Shown here: positions 32,324 through 40,437 of the stretch, in pieces
How the letters are laid out: every line of letters starts with the position of its first letter
Numbering within the stretch: position 1 is the first letter of the stretch
NCBI GenBank assembly: GCA_947455215.1
Contig: CANGNA010000028.1
Span: 1 to 48,518, forward strand
Direction of reading: 5' to 3'
Origin: Chitinophagaceae bacterium
Lineage (GTDB): Bacteria > Bacteroidota > Bacteroidia > Chitinophagales > Chitinophagaceae
Length of the DNA stretch: 48,518 bases
Translations under genes and position numbers: made by a program
The notes under the pieces: model-generated
Databases searched by the model: none
What the model saw: the letters and a program-made list of their open reading frames with translations, nothing else
What the model was told of the DNA's origin: nothing

Positions 32324-32899
32324 TTGTCTATAGCTTTGGCATATACCGCAACAGGTCAGGTAAGCGAGCTTGAACAACTAATCCAGGGTTGTGTGCGTAA
32401 CGAGCGCAGCGCCCAGGAGAAGCTGTATCACTTGTTTTACCCAAAAATGATGGCAATGGTGCGGCGCTATATAGACCATGAGATGCAGGCGGAAGAGGTG
32501 ATGAATAATGGTTATTTGCGGGCGTTCCAAAAAATAGGTCAATATAATTTTCAGGGCTCTTTCGAAGGTTGGCTTCGTAAGATCATTTTTCACGCTGTAT
32601 CAGACTACGTAAAGCAAAATAATCGTTATGCTGAAAAGGTAGTGCTGATAGAGAAAGATGAAGTAGTACAAAAGGATCACGCAGACAAGCTGTACTACGA
32701 TCAGCTGCTGCAACTGGTACAGGGTTTACCGGAAGCAACCAGGGCGGTCTTTAACATGTACGTAATGGAAGGGTTTACCCATAAAGAAATTGGTAATCTG
32801 CTTGGTATAAGTGAGGGAACATCAAAATGGCATTTGTCGGAAGGCAGGCGCCAATTGAAAGAGAAAATTGAAAAATTATCATTGCATTTAAAAGCTTAA
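32324..32899 (+). CDS. ECF-type sigma-70 family sigma factor
   Basis: The 191-aa protein has sigma region 2 (about 25-95: LYHLFYPKMMAMVRRYI, ending FQGSFEGWLRKIIFHAVSDYV) and region 4 (about 130-185: LVQGLPEATRAVFNMYVMEG, then FTHKEIGNLLGISEGTSKWHLSEGR). Region 3 is missing, as in ECF sigmas. No ATG lies near the start; TTG at 32324 opens the frame at the expected place. The downstream gene starts 11 bases later and has an inner-membrane anti-sigma-like N-terminus, so the two likely form a signalling pair. Target promoters are unknown. Confidence 0.9.
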   Translation: MSIALAYTATGQVSELEQLIQGCVRNERSAQEKLYHLFYPKMMAMVRRYIDHEMQAEEVMNNGYLRAFQKIGQYNFQGSFEGWLRKIIFHAVSDYVKQNNRYAEKVVLIEKDEVVQKDHADKLYYDQLLQLVQGLPEATRAVFNMYVMEGFTHKEIGNLLGISEGTSKWHLSEGRRQLKEKIEKLSLHLKA

Positions 32900-32910
32900 A
32901 ATTTATCCAT

Positions 32911-35232
32911 ATGGATAATAACTTCATAAATATTGATGATCTGGTACGGCAGCGCCTCAGCGGTGCGTCGGAGGCCGAGCGCCCCGGTGCATGGAACCGC
33001 ATGCAGGTGTTGCTGGAAGAAGAAGATCGCCGTAAACCTTTGGGCATTTACTGGAACAGGGTAATGAGTTACTGCGGCGTGGCCATGCTTATGGCTGCAG
33101 TAAGTGTAGGCGGCTATGAAATGACCACAGCGTTCAGAGCGCCTGCGGAACCTGCCACTCCCGGTACTTTGGCCGGTGCATTGCCTGCATCGGGCAGTAG
33201 CGCTACCGTTGCCGGTAAGGCAGCCACACAGGCAAGGGCAGGGGCTAAAACATCTGCTGCATCTGCCAAAACAGATGTTACACCTGCAACAGCAACCGTT
33301 AGTGGCATATCTAATGCCGAAGCCACTGGCAGCGTAGCCGCTTCAGGTGCATCATCGGCAACAGCTATTCATAAAGTAAATAAAGTAAGACATCATAAGG
33401 CCCTCAATGCCCTTGTCGCTAAAAAGGCAGCAACACCAGGTGCAACGGTTGGGGTTAACACAAACGATAATAATAACACACCTAATACTTCGATCAATAC
33501 TACAGGTGCTGAACACGCTGTAGCAACAACTAACGAAAGCAAAGTAGCTGTTATCAATACCGCTACTGTCACAAATGCTAAGCATAACAAGCTGGTAGCT
33601 GCTGATAATGCAGTAGCTGTAACCAGGCCTGTTGCGGTAAAACATACAAGCGCTGTTGTTAACCACGTAAGCACAACACCAGCTGTAGAAAAGCATCGTG
33701 TTGCTGCTGGCAATGTAACGCCGGCAATTAACCACATAGTTGTGCCTGCCACCGGAGAACAGGTTGTTGCCCGCGCAACAAAACACAGCAGGGCTTTCGC
33801 AAAAGCACCGCTGGCATCTGGCCACGTTACTGCTAAGGTGGTAAAGGCAGGTAAACTGGCAGGCATTTATGTTGCACCAACAGTTAAAAACAATAAGAAA
33901 GGCGCTACTCATTTTGCAAAAGCACCGGTAACACAGCCTAAGCCAGTACTGGCGGCTGCCAAGCCTGATATTGCTCCCGTTAAGCCTATAGAAGGTAAAA
34001 AAGTGTTGGAGCGTATCATTATGCACCAAACGGTTACCAACACATATGGCACTCATCCGGACATAAGGATGGACACCATATCTATAGACCAGGTGACCAT
34101 TGCACTGAAGATGGCCAGCGAGAAGGCAGCAGCAGAAAAAGCTGAGGCAGAGCGCACCGCAATTGCCGCTGCAGAAGAGAAGGCCGCCGCTAATAATAGG
34201 ACACAAAATAAGAAGGGTAATACGCCGGCAAAGCCTGTGGCTGCCGCATCAAAGCCCGGTCATCCGCTAGCTGCTGCTAAAACAAGCGGCGGTGCTAATA
34301 AGGCGGTGGTAACAAACACCCCGGCTGCTGATGAGGATAATCTGGTAGCTGCAAATACACCGGCAGATAATGCTGCAAATGCACCGGCCCCGGCTGCTGC
34401 ACCGCCAGCAAAGAGTGAGTTAGCAGCTATTACGCCTAATGCTGCACCGCCTGCTAAAGCACCGGCCATAGACAAGCCTGCTAACAGAAAGAAGCATGGT
34501 GCTAACATGGCCGAGAGCCTCAGCAACATGTTCAACGAGGTGAAGTTCAAGTTGGGTAATGCTCAGTTTGCACCTGGTCTTACTGCCGGTATCAATGGTA
34601 CTTTCTTCGGCCCTAACAGCTTCCGTGGCTTCCAGTTTGGTTTCACCGGTGCGTTCGAGCTGGATGAGAAATGGACATTCATGGCTGAATTGAAGTACTT
34701 CCACAGGTTGAATAATAATTATTCGATGAATGATTATTTCAATAAATACACCCCGGTATCTGGCGGATACCAAAAGGACTCTATGGTCATATCATACAGC
34801 TTCTCAACACTGCATAGTTTTGAATTGCCGTTGACCATGCGCTACACTGCCGGTAGATGTAGCTTTTTTGGAGGTGCCAATTTTGTATATACGTTGGGTG
34901 TGAATACAGATGGCGGTGATTCTCCTAAGCCGGTTAATCTTGATCCATCGTACGTTGGTCCTACAGTAGCATATAATACAGTTGCGCCTACCCCAACCAT
35001 TCACGATGGCGATTTCAATGCGCGTTTTGGTATCGGTTATATATTTGGTTTGTCTTACAAGGTAGCTCCAAATGTCACCTTCGATCTGCGTAACGTGCAA
35101 ACTGTATGGGATAATGCGAAGGATAATGGATCTAAGATAATATCTAATCAGTTGTTCAAGAGTCCATCATTGCAGCTCTCTATCCAGTATCGCCTGGGCA
35201 GGGGTGGCCGCGATCGCGGGGATCAACAATAG
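32911..35232 (+). CDS. Putative trans-envelope anti-sigma/outer-membrane barrel fusion
   Basis: The 773-aa protein has four parts. Residues 1-48 are cytosol-like and helical (IDDLVRQRLSGASEAERPGAWNRM), as in Bacteroidota anti-sigma partners. One membrane helix follows at about 51-67 (GVAMLMAAVSVGGY). Residues about 70-530 are low-complexity, rich in Ala, Lys, Val, Thr and Pro, with one charged helical patch (about 370-440: ERIIMHQTVTNTYG, then MASEKAAAEKAEAER). Residues about 535-773 look like an eight-to-ten-stranded outer-membrane barrel (FAPGLTAGINGTFFG, GFQFGFTGAFEL, ELPLTMRYTA, SLQLSIQYRLG). A chain of this plan could span the periplasm and pass an outer-membrane state to the sigma factor. 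The anti-sigma role is inference from the gene pair. Confidence 0.7.
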   Translation: MDNNFINIDDLVRQRLSGASEAERPGAWNRMQVLLEEEDRRKPLGIYWNRVMSYCGVAMLMAAVSVGGYEMTTAFRAPAEPATPGTLAGALPASGSSATVAGKAATQARAGAKTSAASAKTDVTPATATVSGISNAEATGSVAASGASSATAIHKVNKVRHHKALNALVAKKAATPGATVGVNTNDNNNTPNTSINTTGAEHAVATTNESKVAVINTATVTNAKHNKLVAADNAVAVTRPVAVKHTSAVVNHVSTTPAVEKHRVAAGNVTPAINHIVVPATGEQVVARATKHSRAFAKAPLASGHVTAKVVKAGKLAGIYVAPTVKNNKKGATHFAKAPVTQPKPVLAAAKPDIAPVKPIEGKKVLERIIMHQTVTNTYGTHPDIRMDTISIDQVTIALKMASEKAAAEKAEAERTAIAAAEEKAAANNRTQNKKGNTPAKPVAAASKPGHPLAAAKTSGGANKAVVTNTPAADEDNLVAANTPADNAANAPAPAAAPPAKSELAAITPNAAPPAKAPAIDKPANRKKHGANMAESLSNMFNEVKFKLGNAQFAPGLTAGINGTFFGPNSFRGFQFGFTGAFELDEKWTFMAELKYFHRLNNNYSMNDYFNKYTPVSGGYQKDSMVISYSFSTLHSFELPLTMRYTAGRCSFFGGANFVYTLGVNTDGGDSPKPVNLDPSYVGPTVAYNTVAPTPTIHDGDFNARFGIGYIFGLSYKVAPNVTFDLRNVQTVWDNAKDNGSKIISNQLFKSPSLQLSIQYRLGRGGRDRGDQQ

Positions 35233-35247
35233 TAACTTGTTTGTATA

Positions 35248-35287
35248 AATAAGAAAGGTGTTGCCCCGGCAACACCTTTCTTATTTA
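35248..35287. terminator. Bidirectional terminator between convergent genes
   Basis: AATAAGAAAGGTGTTGCC and GGCAACACCTTTCTTATT are the arms of a near-perfect hairpin of about 18 base pairs, with A-rich and T-rich ends. It can stop the sigma/barrel operon from the left and the DUF2252 gene from the right. Confidence 0.85.
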
Positions 35288-35309
35288 TCGTAATTGCGTT
35301 TGATAAGGA

Positions 35310-36485
35310 TCACATCTTTTCGCAGAACGTTCTGTAATATTTACTGTTCTTGATGGCCAGCGTACCGGCTATGTCCAGCACTTCACGCTGCCATTGCTTT
35401 TTGTCGGAGAATAGCACAAGTTCATCTACTGTCGATGCTCCGTAGTTACCGCAACTGCGGATATGTGCATAGGCGATCAGTTTACTCATTTCCCGTGCTA
35501 CCTCTGCCAGCCGGTTAAAGTCCTTGTCAAATGCTTCTAAAGACATTCGGTCTGCTGTTGGCTGCAGTTCCTTTATTACAAACCATTTGCCCGCCATCCG
35601 AAGCGGGGCAATAAATGCCGCAGGGGTAAACTGCATGATATGGCCCGCTGTAATGATCCGTTCAGCATTGTTCCTGAACGTAGGTTGTTTCGATCCCGAT
35701 AAGCCCGCGTAGCACGACCGGCGCGCTTCTTTTATATCAAGCAGGTATTGTTTGCCTTTACGTTTAGAGTAAAATAACACACAGTAGCGCTCCAGTCCCA
35801 GGCTGCCGGTGCCTGCTATGCGGATGGCGGCATCTTCAAATACCATCTCCGCAAACCGGTTGCTTTTGGCCATCATTGGCGTTATGCTTTTAAAGAGTTC
35901 TTTCTTTTTCTCTTCGTCAAGCGATATGTACCGTTTGTCGTCTATCTTTAGTTTTAGTAGTCCTTTTTCTTTAATGGTTCTTTTGCCTATAAAGTCGTCA
36001 CGGTCCAGCGTGCTCATCTGGCTGAAGAATTTCTTAAAGGCACCATGCGCCACTTCCGATTCCAGCATCAGCGCCTTGCGCCGTTGCACGGTTACAATAT
36101 ATTCCTGCAGAATGTCGTTGACGGCCTTATGTATCTTTACTGACGATACACCCATTTGCATGGCTGCAACAATAATACTGGTAATAAATCTGGTCAGTTC
36201 AGCGGCAGGGTTGCCCAGGAATGCCTCATCAAAATCGTTCACGTCAAAATATACCTGCCGGTTATCGCCCTTATAAGAGCCAAAATTCTCAAAATGTGCA
36301 TCGCCACAGTTCCATACTTTAATGCGGGGCTTTCGTTCGTATATTTTGCTCAGGTCTTCGGCAAACAGGTGACAGGTGCCACGGTAAAAGCGGAAAGGGC
36401 TCTCGGCCATCGCACGCATTTTCAGGTCGTATAAAACCGGGGCCGCACCGTCGTTATATTTTTCTATCCGTTTGATCAGGGACAT
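35310..36485 (-). CDS. DUF2252 family protein
   Basis: The 391-aa protein matches the DUF2252 pattern: FRFYRGT (31-37), WNCGDAHFENFG (58-69), YFDVNDFDEAFLGNPAAELTRF (79-100) and, later, KEARRSCYAGLSG and a C-terminal HIRSCGNYGAS. The GDxHxxN and DFD-type motifs recall the catalytic loop and metal-binding residues of aminoglycoside-phosphotransferase-like kinases, to which this family is thought to be related. The substrate is unknown. It stands alone, ends at a shared terminator and is slightly shorter than many members (about 400-450 aa). Confidence 0.85.
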   Translation of the reverse strand: MSLIKRIEKYNDGAAPVLYDLKMRAMAESPFRFYRGTCHLFAEDLSKIYERKPRIKVWNCGDAHFENFGSYKGDNRQVYFDVNDFDEAFLGNPAAELTRFITSIIVAAMQMGVSSVKIHKAVNDILQEYIVTVQRRKALMLESEVAHGAFKKFFSQMSTLDRDDFIGKRTIKEKGLLKLKIDDKRYISLDEEKKKELFKSITPMMAKSNRFAEMVFEDAAIRIAGTGSLGLERYCVLFYSKRKGKQYLLDIKEARRSCYAGLSGSKQPTFRNNAERIITAGHIMQFTPAAFIAPLRMAGKWFVIKELQPTADRMSLEAFDKDFNRLAEVAREMSKLIAYAHIRSCGNYGASTVDELVLFSDKKQWQREVLDIAGTLAIKNSKYYRTFCEKM

Positions 36486-36620
36486 GGATGAAGATTTTCG
36501 TCACCACGATCGGGGTGGTTAATTATAGATCATCTCCCGATAATTTATGGCCATATGAAGGTAAACACTTTTATAATCAGCTTATAGACAGGGTGTTATT
36601 TTTGAATTAAATTAACGCTT

Positions 36621-36657
36621 AAAACAACAAAGCCGCTCCATAGGAACGGCTTTGTTT
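36621..36657 (-). terminator. Terminator of the hppD gene
   Basis: On the minus strand AACAAAGCCG (complement of 36647-36656) pairs with CGGCTTTGTT (complement of 36626-36635), extended by a TCC/GGA pair near the loop. T-rich sequence follows (complement of 36621-36625). Confidence 0.8.
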
Positions 36658-36673
36658 ATAAAAAGTGTCATTG

Positions 36674-37804
36674 TTACAGGTTGCCTCTCTTGGCTTGTTC
36701 TTTTTCTATCGATTCGAACAGTGCCTTAAAGTTGCCCGCGCCAAAGCTCTGCGCACCCTTACGCTGTATGATCTCGAAGAACAGGGTAGGGCGGTCTTCT
36801 ACCGGCTTGGTAAAGAGTTGCAGCAGATAGCCTTCTTCGTCACAGTCTACCAGTATACCCAGTTCCTGCAGCGGTGCTACGTCCTCATCTATCTTACCTA
36901 CGCGGTTAAACAGGTCGTCGTAATAAGCCTGTGGCGGTGCATCCAGGAATTCAACACCGCGCGACTTAAGCTCACGTACTGTCTTTACAATATCGTTGGT
37001 GGCTACCGCTATGTGCTGCACACCTTCACCTTCGTAAAAATCCAGGTATTCCTCTATCTGCGATTTCTTTTTACCCTCTGCCGGTTCGTTTATAGGGAAT
37101 TTCACATAACCATTGCCATTGCTCATTACCTTACTCATCAGTGCAGAGTATTCTGTATTGATCTGCTTATCGTCAAAAGACAGGATATTCACAAAGCCCA
37201 TTACATCTTCGTACCACTGTATGGTAGGGTTCATGCGGTTCCAGCCTACGTTACCCACGCAATGGTCTACATACAGCAGGCCTGCATCAGTAGGGTTGTA
37301 GCTGCTCTTCCACTCTTTATAGCCCGGCATAAATATGCCATTATAGTTCTTACGCTCTACAAACATGTGCACCGTCTCACCGTAAGTATAGATGCCAGCC
37401 ATGCGTACCTCACCGTGTTCATCGGTAAGTGTTATCGGCTCCATATAAGACCTGCCGCCACGTGCGGTTGTTTCTTCATATGCTTTATACGCATCCTCTA
37501 CCCACAGTGCCAATACCTTCACGCCGTCGCCATGCTTGGCAATGTGTTCTGTTATCGGGTTGGCAGAGTTCAGCGGGGTGGTCAGTACCAGCCTTATCTT
37601 ACCCTGCTTCAGCACATACGATGCGCGATCGCGTACACCTGTCTCCGGGCCTGCATAGGCCAGGCTCTGGAAGCCGAAGGCTGTTTTATAAAAGTGTGCT
37701 GCCTGCTTGGCATTGCCCACATAAAATTCTATATAGTCTGTACCATTGATGGGCAAAAAGTCTTTTGCCTCTTTCATTTTCTGGCTTACTGTCTGTGCTT
37801 GCAT
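36674..37804 (-). CDS. hppD: 4-hydroxyphenylpyruvate dioxygenase
   Basis: The 376-aa non-haem iron enzyme turns 4-hydroxyphenylpyruvate into homogentisate in tyrosine breakdown. Two vicinal-oxygen-chelate halves are visible, starting near DYIEFYVGNAKQAAHFY and LLYVDHCVGNVG. The iron ligands are H181, H264 (GVQHIAVATNDI) and E344 (LFFEIIQRKG). The C-terminal helix GAGNFKALFESIE is typical. Length is normal. The homogentisate dioxygenase gene lies upstream on the same strand (38133-39293), so two consecutive steps are encoded together, although 328 bases and intergenic repeats separate them. A half-site TTTTGGTTG lies 15-23 bases before the start. Confidence 0.95.
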   Translation of the reverse strand: MQAQTVSQKMKEAKDFLPINGTDYIEFYVGNAKQAAHFYKTAFGFQSLAYAGPETGVRDRASYVLKQGKIRLVLTTPLNSANPITEHIAKHGDGVKVLALWVEDAYKAYEETTARGGRSYMEPITLTDEHGEVRMAGIYTYGETVHMFVERKNYNGIFMPGYKEWKSSYNPTDAGLLYVDHCVGNVGWNRMNPTIQWYEDVMGFVNILSFDDKQINTEYSALMSKVMSNGNGYVKFPINEPAEGKKKSQIEEYLDFYEGEGVQHIAVATNDIVKTVRELKSRGVEFLDAPPQAYYDDLFNRVGKIDEDVAPLQELGILVDCDEEGYLLQLFTKPVEDRPTLFFEIIQRKGAQSFGAGNFKALFESIEKEQAKRGNL

Positions 37805-38132
37805 TGTATTGTCAGTTTTTTTGGTTGTATATCGATATTGAATGGTTGTTACTTACTCCTACAGAGGGCTATCATTAAATGATAGCCGAAAACGAATACG
37901 TCCCGATGTGAGATTGCATCGTTCCTCGCAATGACCCTCTTTAGTGAGGGTCATATCCCGCTCCATTCGGCCATCGCCGATGTTCTTAGTAATGCCCTGA
38001 GTTGTGTCGCTCCCTTAGGATCCATTAACAGTTATCTTATAATGTTCACTTCGTCAATTAGCTTGTCCCCCGCTGTTCCCAAAACACATATCAATACATA
38101 GACACGGAACTTTTAGGCTTTAACTTTTGACT
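37805..38132. repeat. Intergenic region with hairpins and a GCAATGAC-type repeat
   Basis: The 328 bases between hmgA and hppD hold no gene. They contain GGCTATCAT-TAA-ATGATAGCC (37867-37887), then a stretch at about 37910-37934 whose complement reads GTCATTGCGAGGAACGATGC and onward. I recognise that as a dispersed intergenic repeat type of many Bacteroidota. Next come a hairpin TGACCCTC-TTTAGT-GAGGGTCA (37932-37953) and TCGGC-CATC-GCCGA near 37967-37980. Some of these may act in termination after hmgA. A half-site TTTTGGTTG (37819-37827), close to the hppD start, resembles the palindrome before hmgA. Confidence 0.6.
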
Positions 38133-39293
38133 TTACTCTACCCAGCTCACAATGTATCTGTCATCTTCTACTGCCAGTGCTTCATTGGTCATTTTCAGCG
38201 GGTGGAAGGTGTCTATCATCACTGCCAATTCCTTGGTCTCTTTAGCGCCTATGCTCTTTTCCACCGTTCCCGGGTGTGGCCCGTGTGGTATACCTGCCGG
38301 GTGTAGGGTAAACATACCGCGCTCCACATGCTTGCGGCTCATAAAATCGCCGTCTACATAATAAAGCACCTCGTCGCTGTCTATATTGCTATGGTTATAC
38401 GGAGCTGGTATGGCCAACGGATGGTAGTCGAACAAGCGCGGCACGAACGAGCAGATAACAAAATTATGTGCATCAAATGTCTGGTGCACCGGTGGTGGCT
38501 GATGCACGCGGCCCGTAATAGGTTCAAAATCGTGTATACTTACTATATAAGGATATTCACAGCCGTCCCAGCCCACCACATCAAATGGGTGGTTGCCATA
38601 CCATATAGGGTAGAGCAGACCTTTCTTCTTGGTTTGTATCAGGAATTCGCCCTGCTCATCTATGGTTTGCAGGTCTTGTGGCTTGCGGATATCGCGCTCG
38701 CATAGTGGCGAGTGCTCCAGCAGCTGGCCGCTCTTGCTCAGATAGCGCTTAGGGAAGGTAATGGGGCTGAACGCATCTATGATCAGCAGCCTGTTGTGCT
38801 CGTCCTCAAATTCTATCTGGTAAATCGTACCGCGTGGTATCACCACATAATCGCCGTAGCTGAAGGGCAGTTGGCCGTATTGTGTTTTCACCACGCCACG
38901 TCCTTCATGTATGAACAATACCTCGTCGGTATCGGCATTTTTAAAGAATACATTACCGGTAAGTCCCTTTTTAGGCGCCGCCACGGTTATCTCCACGTCG
39001 TTGTTGAACATGAACACCTTGCGGCTCTTCAGGTAATCCTCTTCCTGGTTTACATTAAATCCTTTAAAGCAGCGATGCTTCAATATGTTATCGGTAGCTG
39101 CCTTGGGCGATATGTCCACCGGCTCTTCCGTCCTGATGATGCGGGTAGGCGGGTGTACATGATATAACAGAGAATAGTTAGATGAGAAGCCCTCGGTGCT
39201 GAATAGCTGTTCTGCATATAACCCGCCATCCGGTTTACGGAATTGGGTATGCCTTTTATGAGGGATGGACCCTAATGAATAATAATGTGGCAT
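38133..39293 (-). CDS. hmgA: Homogentisate 1,2-dioxygenase
   Basis: The 386-aa cupin-fold enzyme opens the ring of homogentisate to maleylacetoacetate, the step after HppD. It begins MPHYYSLGSIPHKRHTQFR as in Bacteroidota homologues. Conserved blocks are GDYVVIPRGTIYQIEF, WDGCEYPYIVSIHDFEPITGR and the iron-site region from YNHSN (H301) through DEVLYY (E308) to HPAGIPHGPHPG (H337). The His-to-Glu spacing is one longer than in the human enzyme. Maleylacetoacetate isomerase and fumarylacetoacetase genes are not in the window. A perfect 16-base palindrome overlaps its -7 box, suggesting control by a repressor. Confidence 0.93.
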   Translation of the reverse strand: MPHYYSLGSIPHKRHTQFRKPDGGLYAEQLFSTEGFSSNYSLLYHVHPPTRIIRTEEPVDISPKAATDNILKHRCFKGFNVNQEEDYLKSRKVFMFNNDVEITVAAPKKGLTGNVFFKNADTDEVLFIHEGRGVVKTQYGQLPFSYGDYVVIPRGTIYQIEFEDEHNRLLIIDAFSPITFPKRYLSKSGQLLEHSPLCERDIRKPQDLQTIDEQGEFLIQTKKKGLLYPIWYGNHPFDVVGWDGCEYPYIVSIHDFEPITGRVHQPPPVHQTFDAHNFVICSFVPRLFDYHPLAIPAPYNHSNIDSDEVLYYVDGDFMSRKHVERGMFTLHPAGIPHGPHPGTVEKSIGAKETKELAVMIDTFHPLKMTNEALAVEDDRYIVSWVE

Positions 39294-39301
39294 TGCTGCT
39301 T

Positions 39302-39320
39302 TTTTGGTCGACCAAAATTA
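39302..39320 (-). promoter_or_regulatory. hmgA promoter -7 box overlapped by a perfect palindrome
   Basis: TTTTGGTCGACCAAAA (39302-39317) is a perfect 16-base palindrome eight bases from the hmgA start codon. Read on the minus strand, TAATTTTG (complement of 39313-39320) is an exact TAnnTTTG -7 box running into it, so a bound protein would block transcription. A similar half-site precedes hppD. Confidence 0.55.
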
Positions 39321-39510
39321 ATATTTTTTATTGGTGTTCGGTAGCCTTCGGCAGGTTAAAGATGTGCAATAATTCTACGTTGCAGCTATCTTGTTATCTC
39401 CGGCGCGTAGCATTATATTGTTTGCTTATGTTGTGATAATTATAAATGATACGGGTAAATCCTTTTAGCACATTGTTACTCTGTAACTTGCGTGTCTAAA
39501 TCTTTAGCAT

Positions 39511-40437
39511 CTGGTACCTATAATAGAAACGAAGGGGCTGTACAAATCGTTCAAAGATTTCAAAGCCGTTACCGACCTGTCGTTTACCATTGCCCACGGC
39601 GATGTGTATGGCTTCCTGGGGCAGAATGGTGCCGGTAAAAGCACTACAATGCGCATGTTGCTGGGGCTCATCTTCCCCGATGCCGGTCAGATATTTATTG
39701 ATGGCACTGAGTTCAACAATAGCCGCAGGCATTTGCTGGGCAAGATAGGCGCCATTATTGAGCGTCCCGATATGTATGGCTACCTTACCGGTTGGGAAAA
39801 CCTGAAGATGTTTGCCACACTCAGCGATAAGCACATTAAGCACGACCGCCTGCATGAGGTGCTGGAGATCGTAGGCCTTAAAGGTAGGGAGCACGATAAG
39901 TTCAAAGCCTACTCTCAAGGTATGAAACAGCGGCTTGGCATTGCCATTGCGCTGGTACATAAGCCCGATCTGCTGATACTGGACGAGCCTACCAACGGCC
40001 TGGACCCGCAGGGCATAGCCGAAATGCGTGGTTTGATCCGCTCGTTGAGCCGGGATCACGGCAAAACCATACTCATATCGTCGCACTTGCTGTACGAAAT
40101 AGAGCAGGTGGCCACAAGCATGATCGTGCTGCACAAGGGCCGCAAAGTGACCGAAGGAAAGGTAAATGACTTGCTGAACCCTGATGAGACACTGGTAGAC
40201 ATAACAATGACAGGCAATGCCGGCCCGGTTATAGCAGGGTCACAATGGGCCGCAGGACTGGTAGCTCAGGGTGACAACTCCTTTACTTTTAAAATGAATC
40301 CTGCCCACATCCCTGCACTCAACCGCTGGCTGGTGGGCGAGGGGATAGATGTAGCAGAAATAAGATCAAGACATTCGCTGGAAGCATACTTTTTATCACT
40401 TACCGATGATTCAATTACTGCACATAGAGCTGTTTAA
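39511..40437 (+). CDS. ABC transporter ATP-binding protein
   Basis: The ATPase has Walker A GQNGAGKST, Q-loop region IGAIIERPDMYGYLT, signature YSQGMKQRLGIAIAL, Walker B LLILDEPTNGLDP and the switch His in ISSHLLYE. The first in-frame ATG or GTG (GTG, 39604) would cut away the strand before Walker A. The open frame upstream codes IIETKGLYKSFKDFKAV, a normal ABC start, back to a TAG at 39505-39507. The most plausible start is therefore CTG at 39511, or a changed ATG. The full length is then about 308 aa. Its end overlaps the permease gene by 32 bases. It resembles NatA/bacitracin-type exporters; the substrate is unknown. Confidence 0.87.
   Translation: MVPIIETKGLYKSFKDFKAVTDLSFTIAHGDVYGFLGQNGAGKSTTMRMLLGLIFPDAGQIFIDGTEFNNSRRHLLGKIGAIIERPDMYGYLTGWENLKMFATLSDKHIKHDRLHEVLEIVGLKGREHDKFKAYSQGMKQRLGIAIALVHKPDLLILDEPTNGLDPQGIAEMRGLIRSLSRDHGKTILISSHLLYEIEQVATSMIVLHKGRKVTEGKVNDLLNPDETLVDITMTGNAGPVIAGSQWAAGLVAQGDNSFTFKMNPAHIPALNRWLVGEGIDVAEIRSRHSLEAYFLSLTDDSITAHRAV

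Noticed and set aside
36665-37882. A 405-codon plus-strand ORF opposite hppD
   Set aside because: It is the complement of a clearly conserved enzyme, has low-information composition rich in Tyr, Cys and Val, and matches no family; it is a codon-usage shadow.
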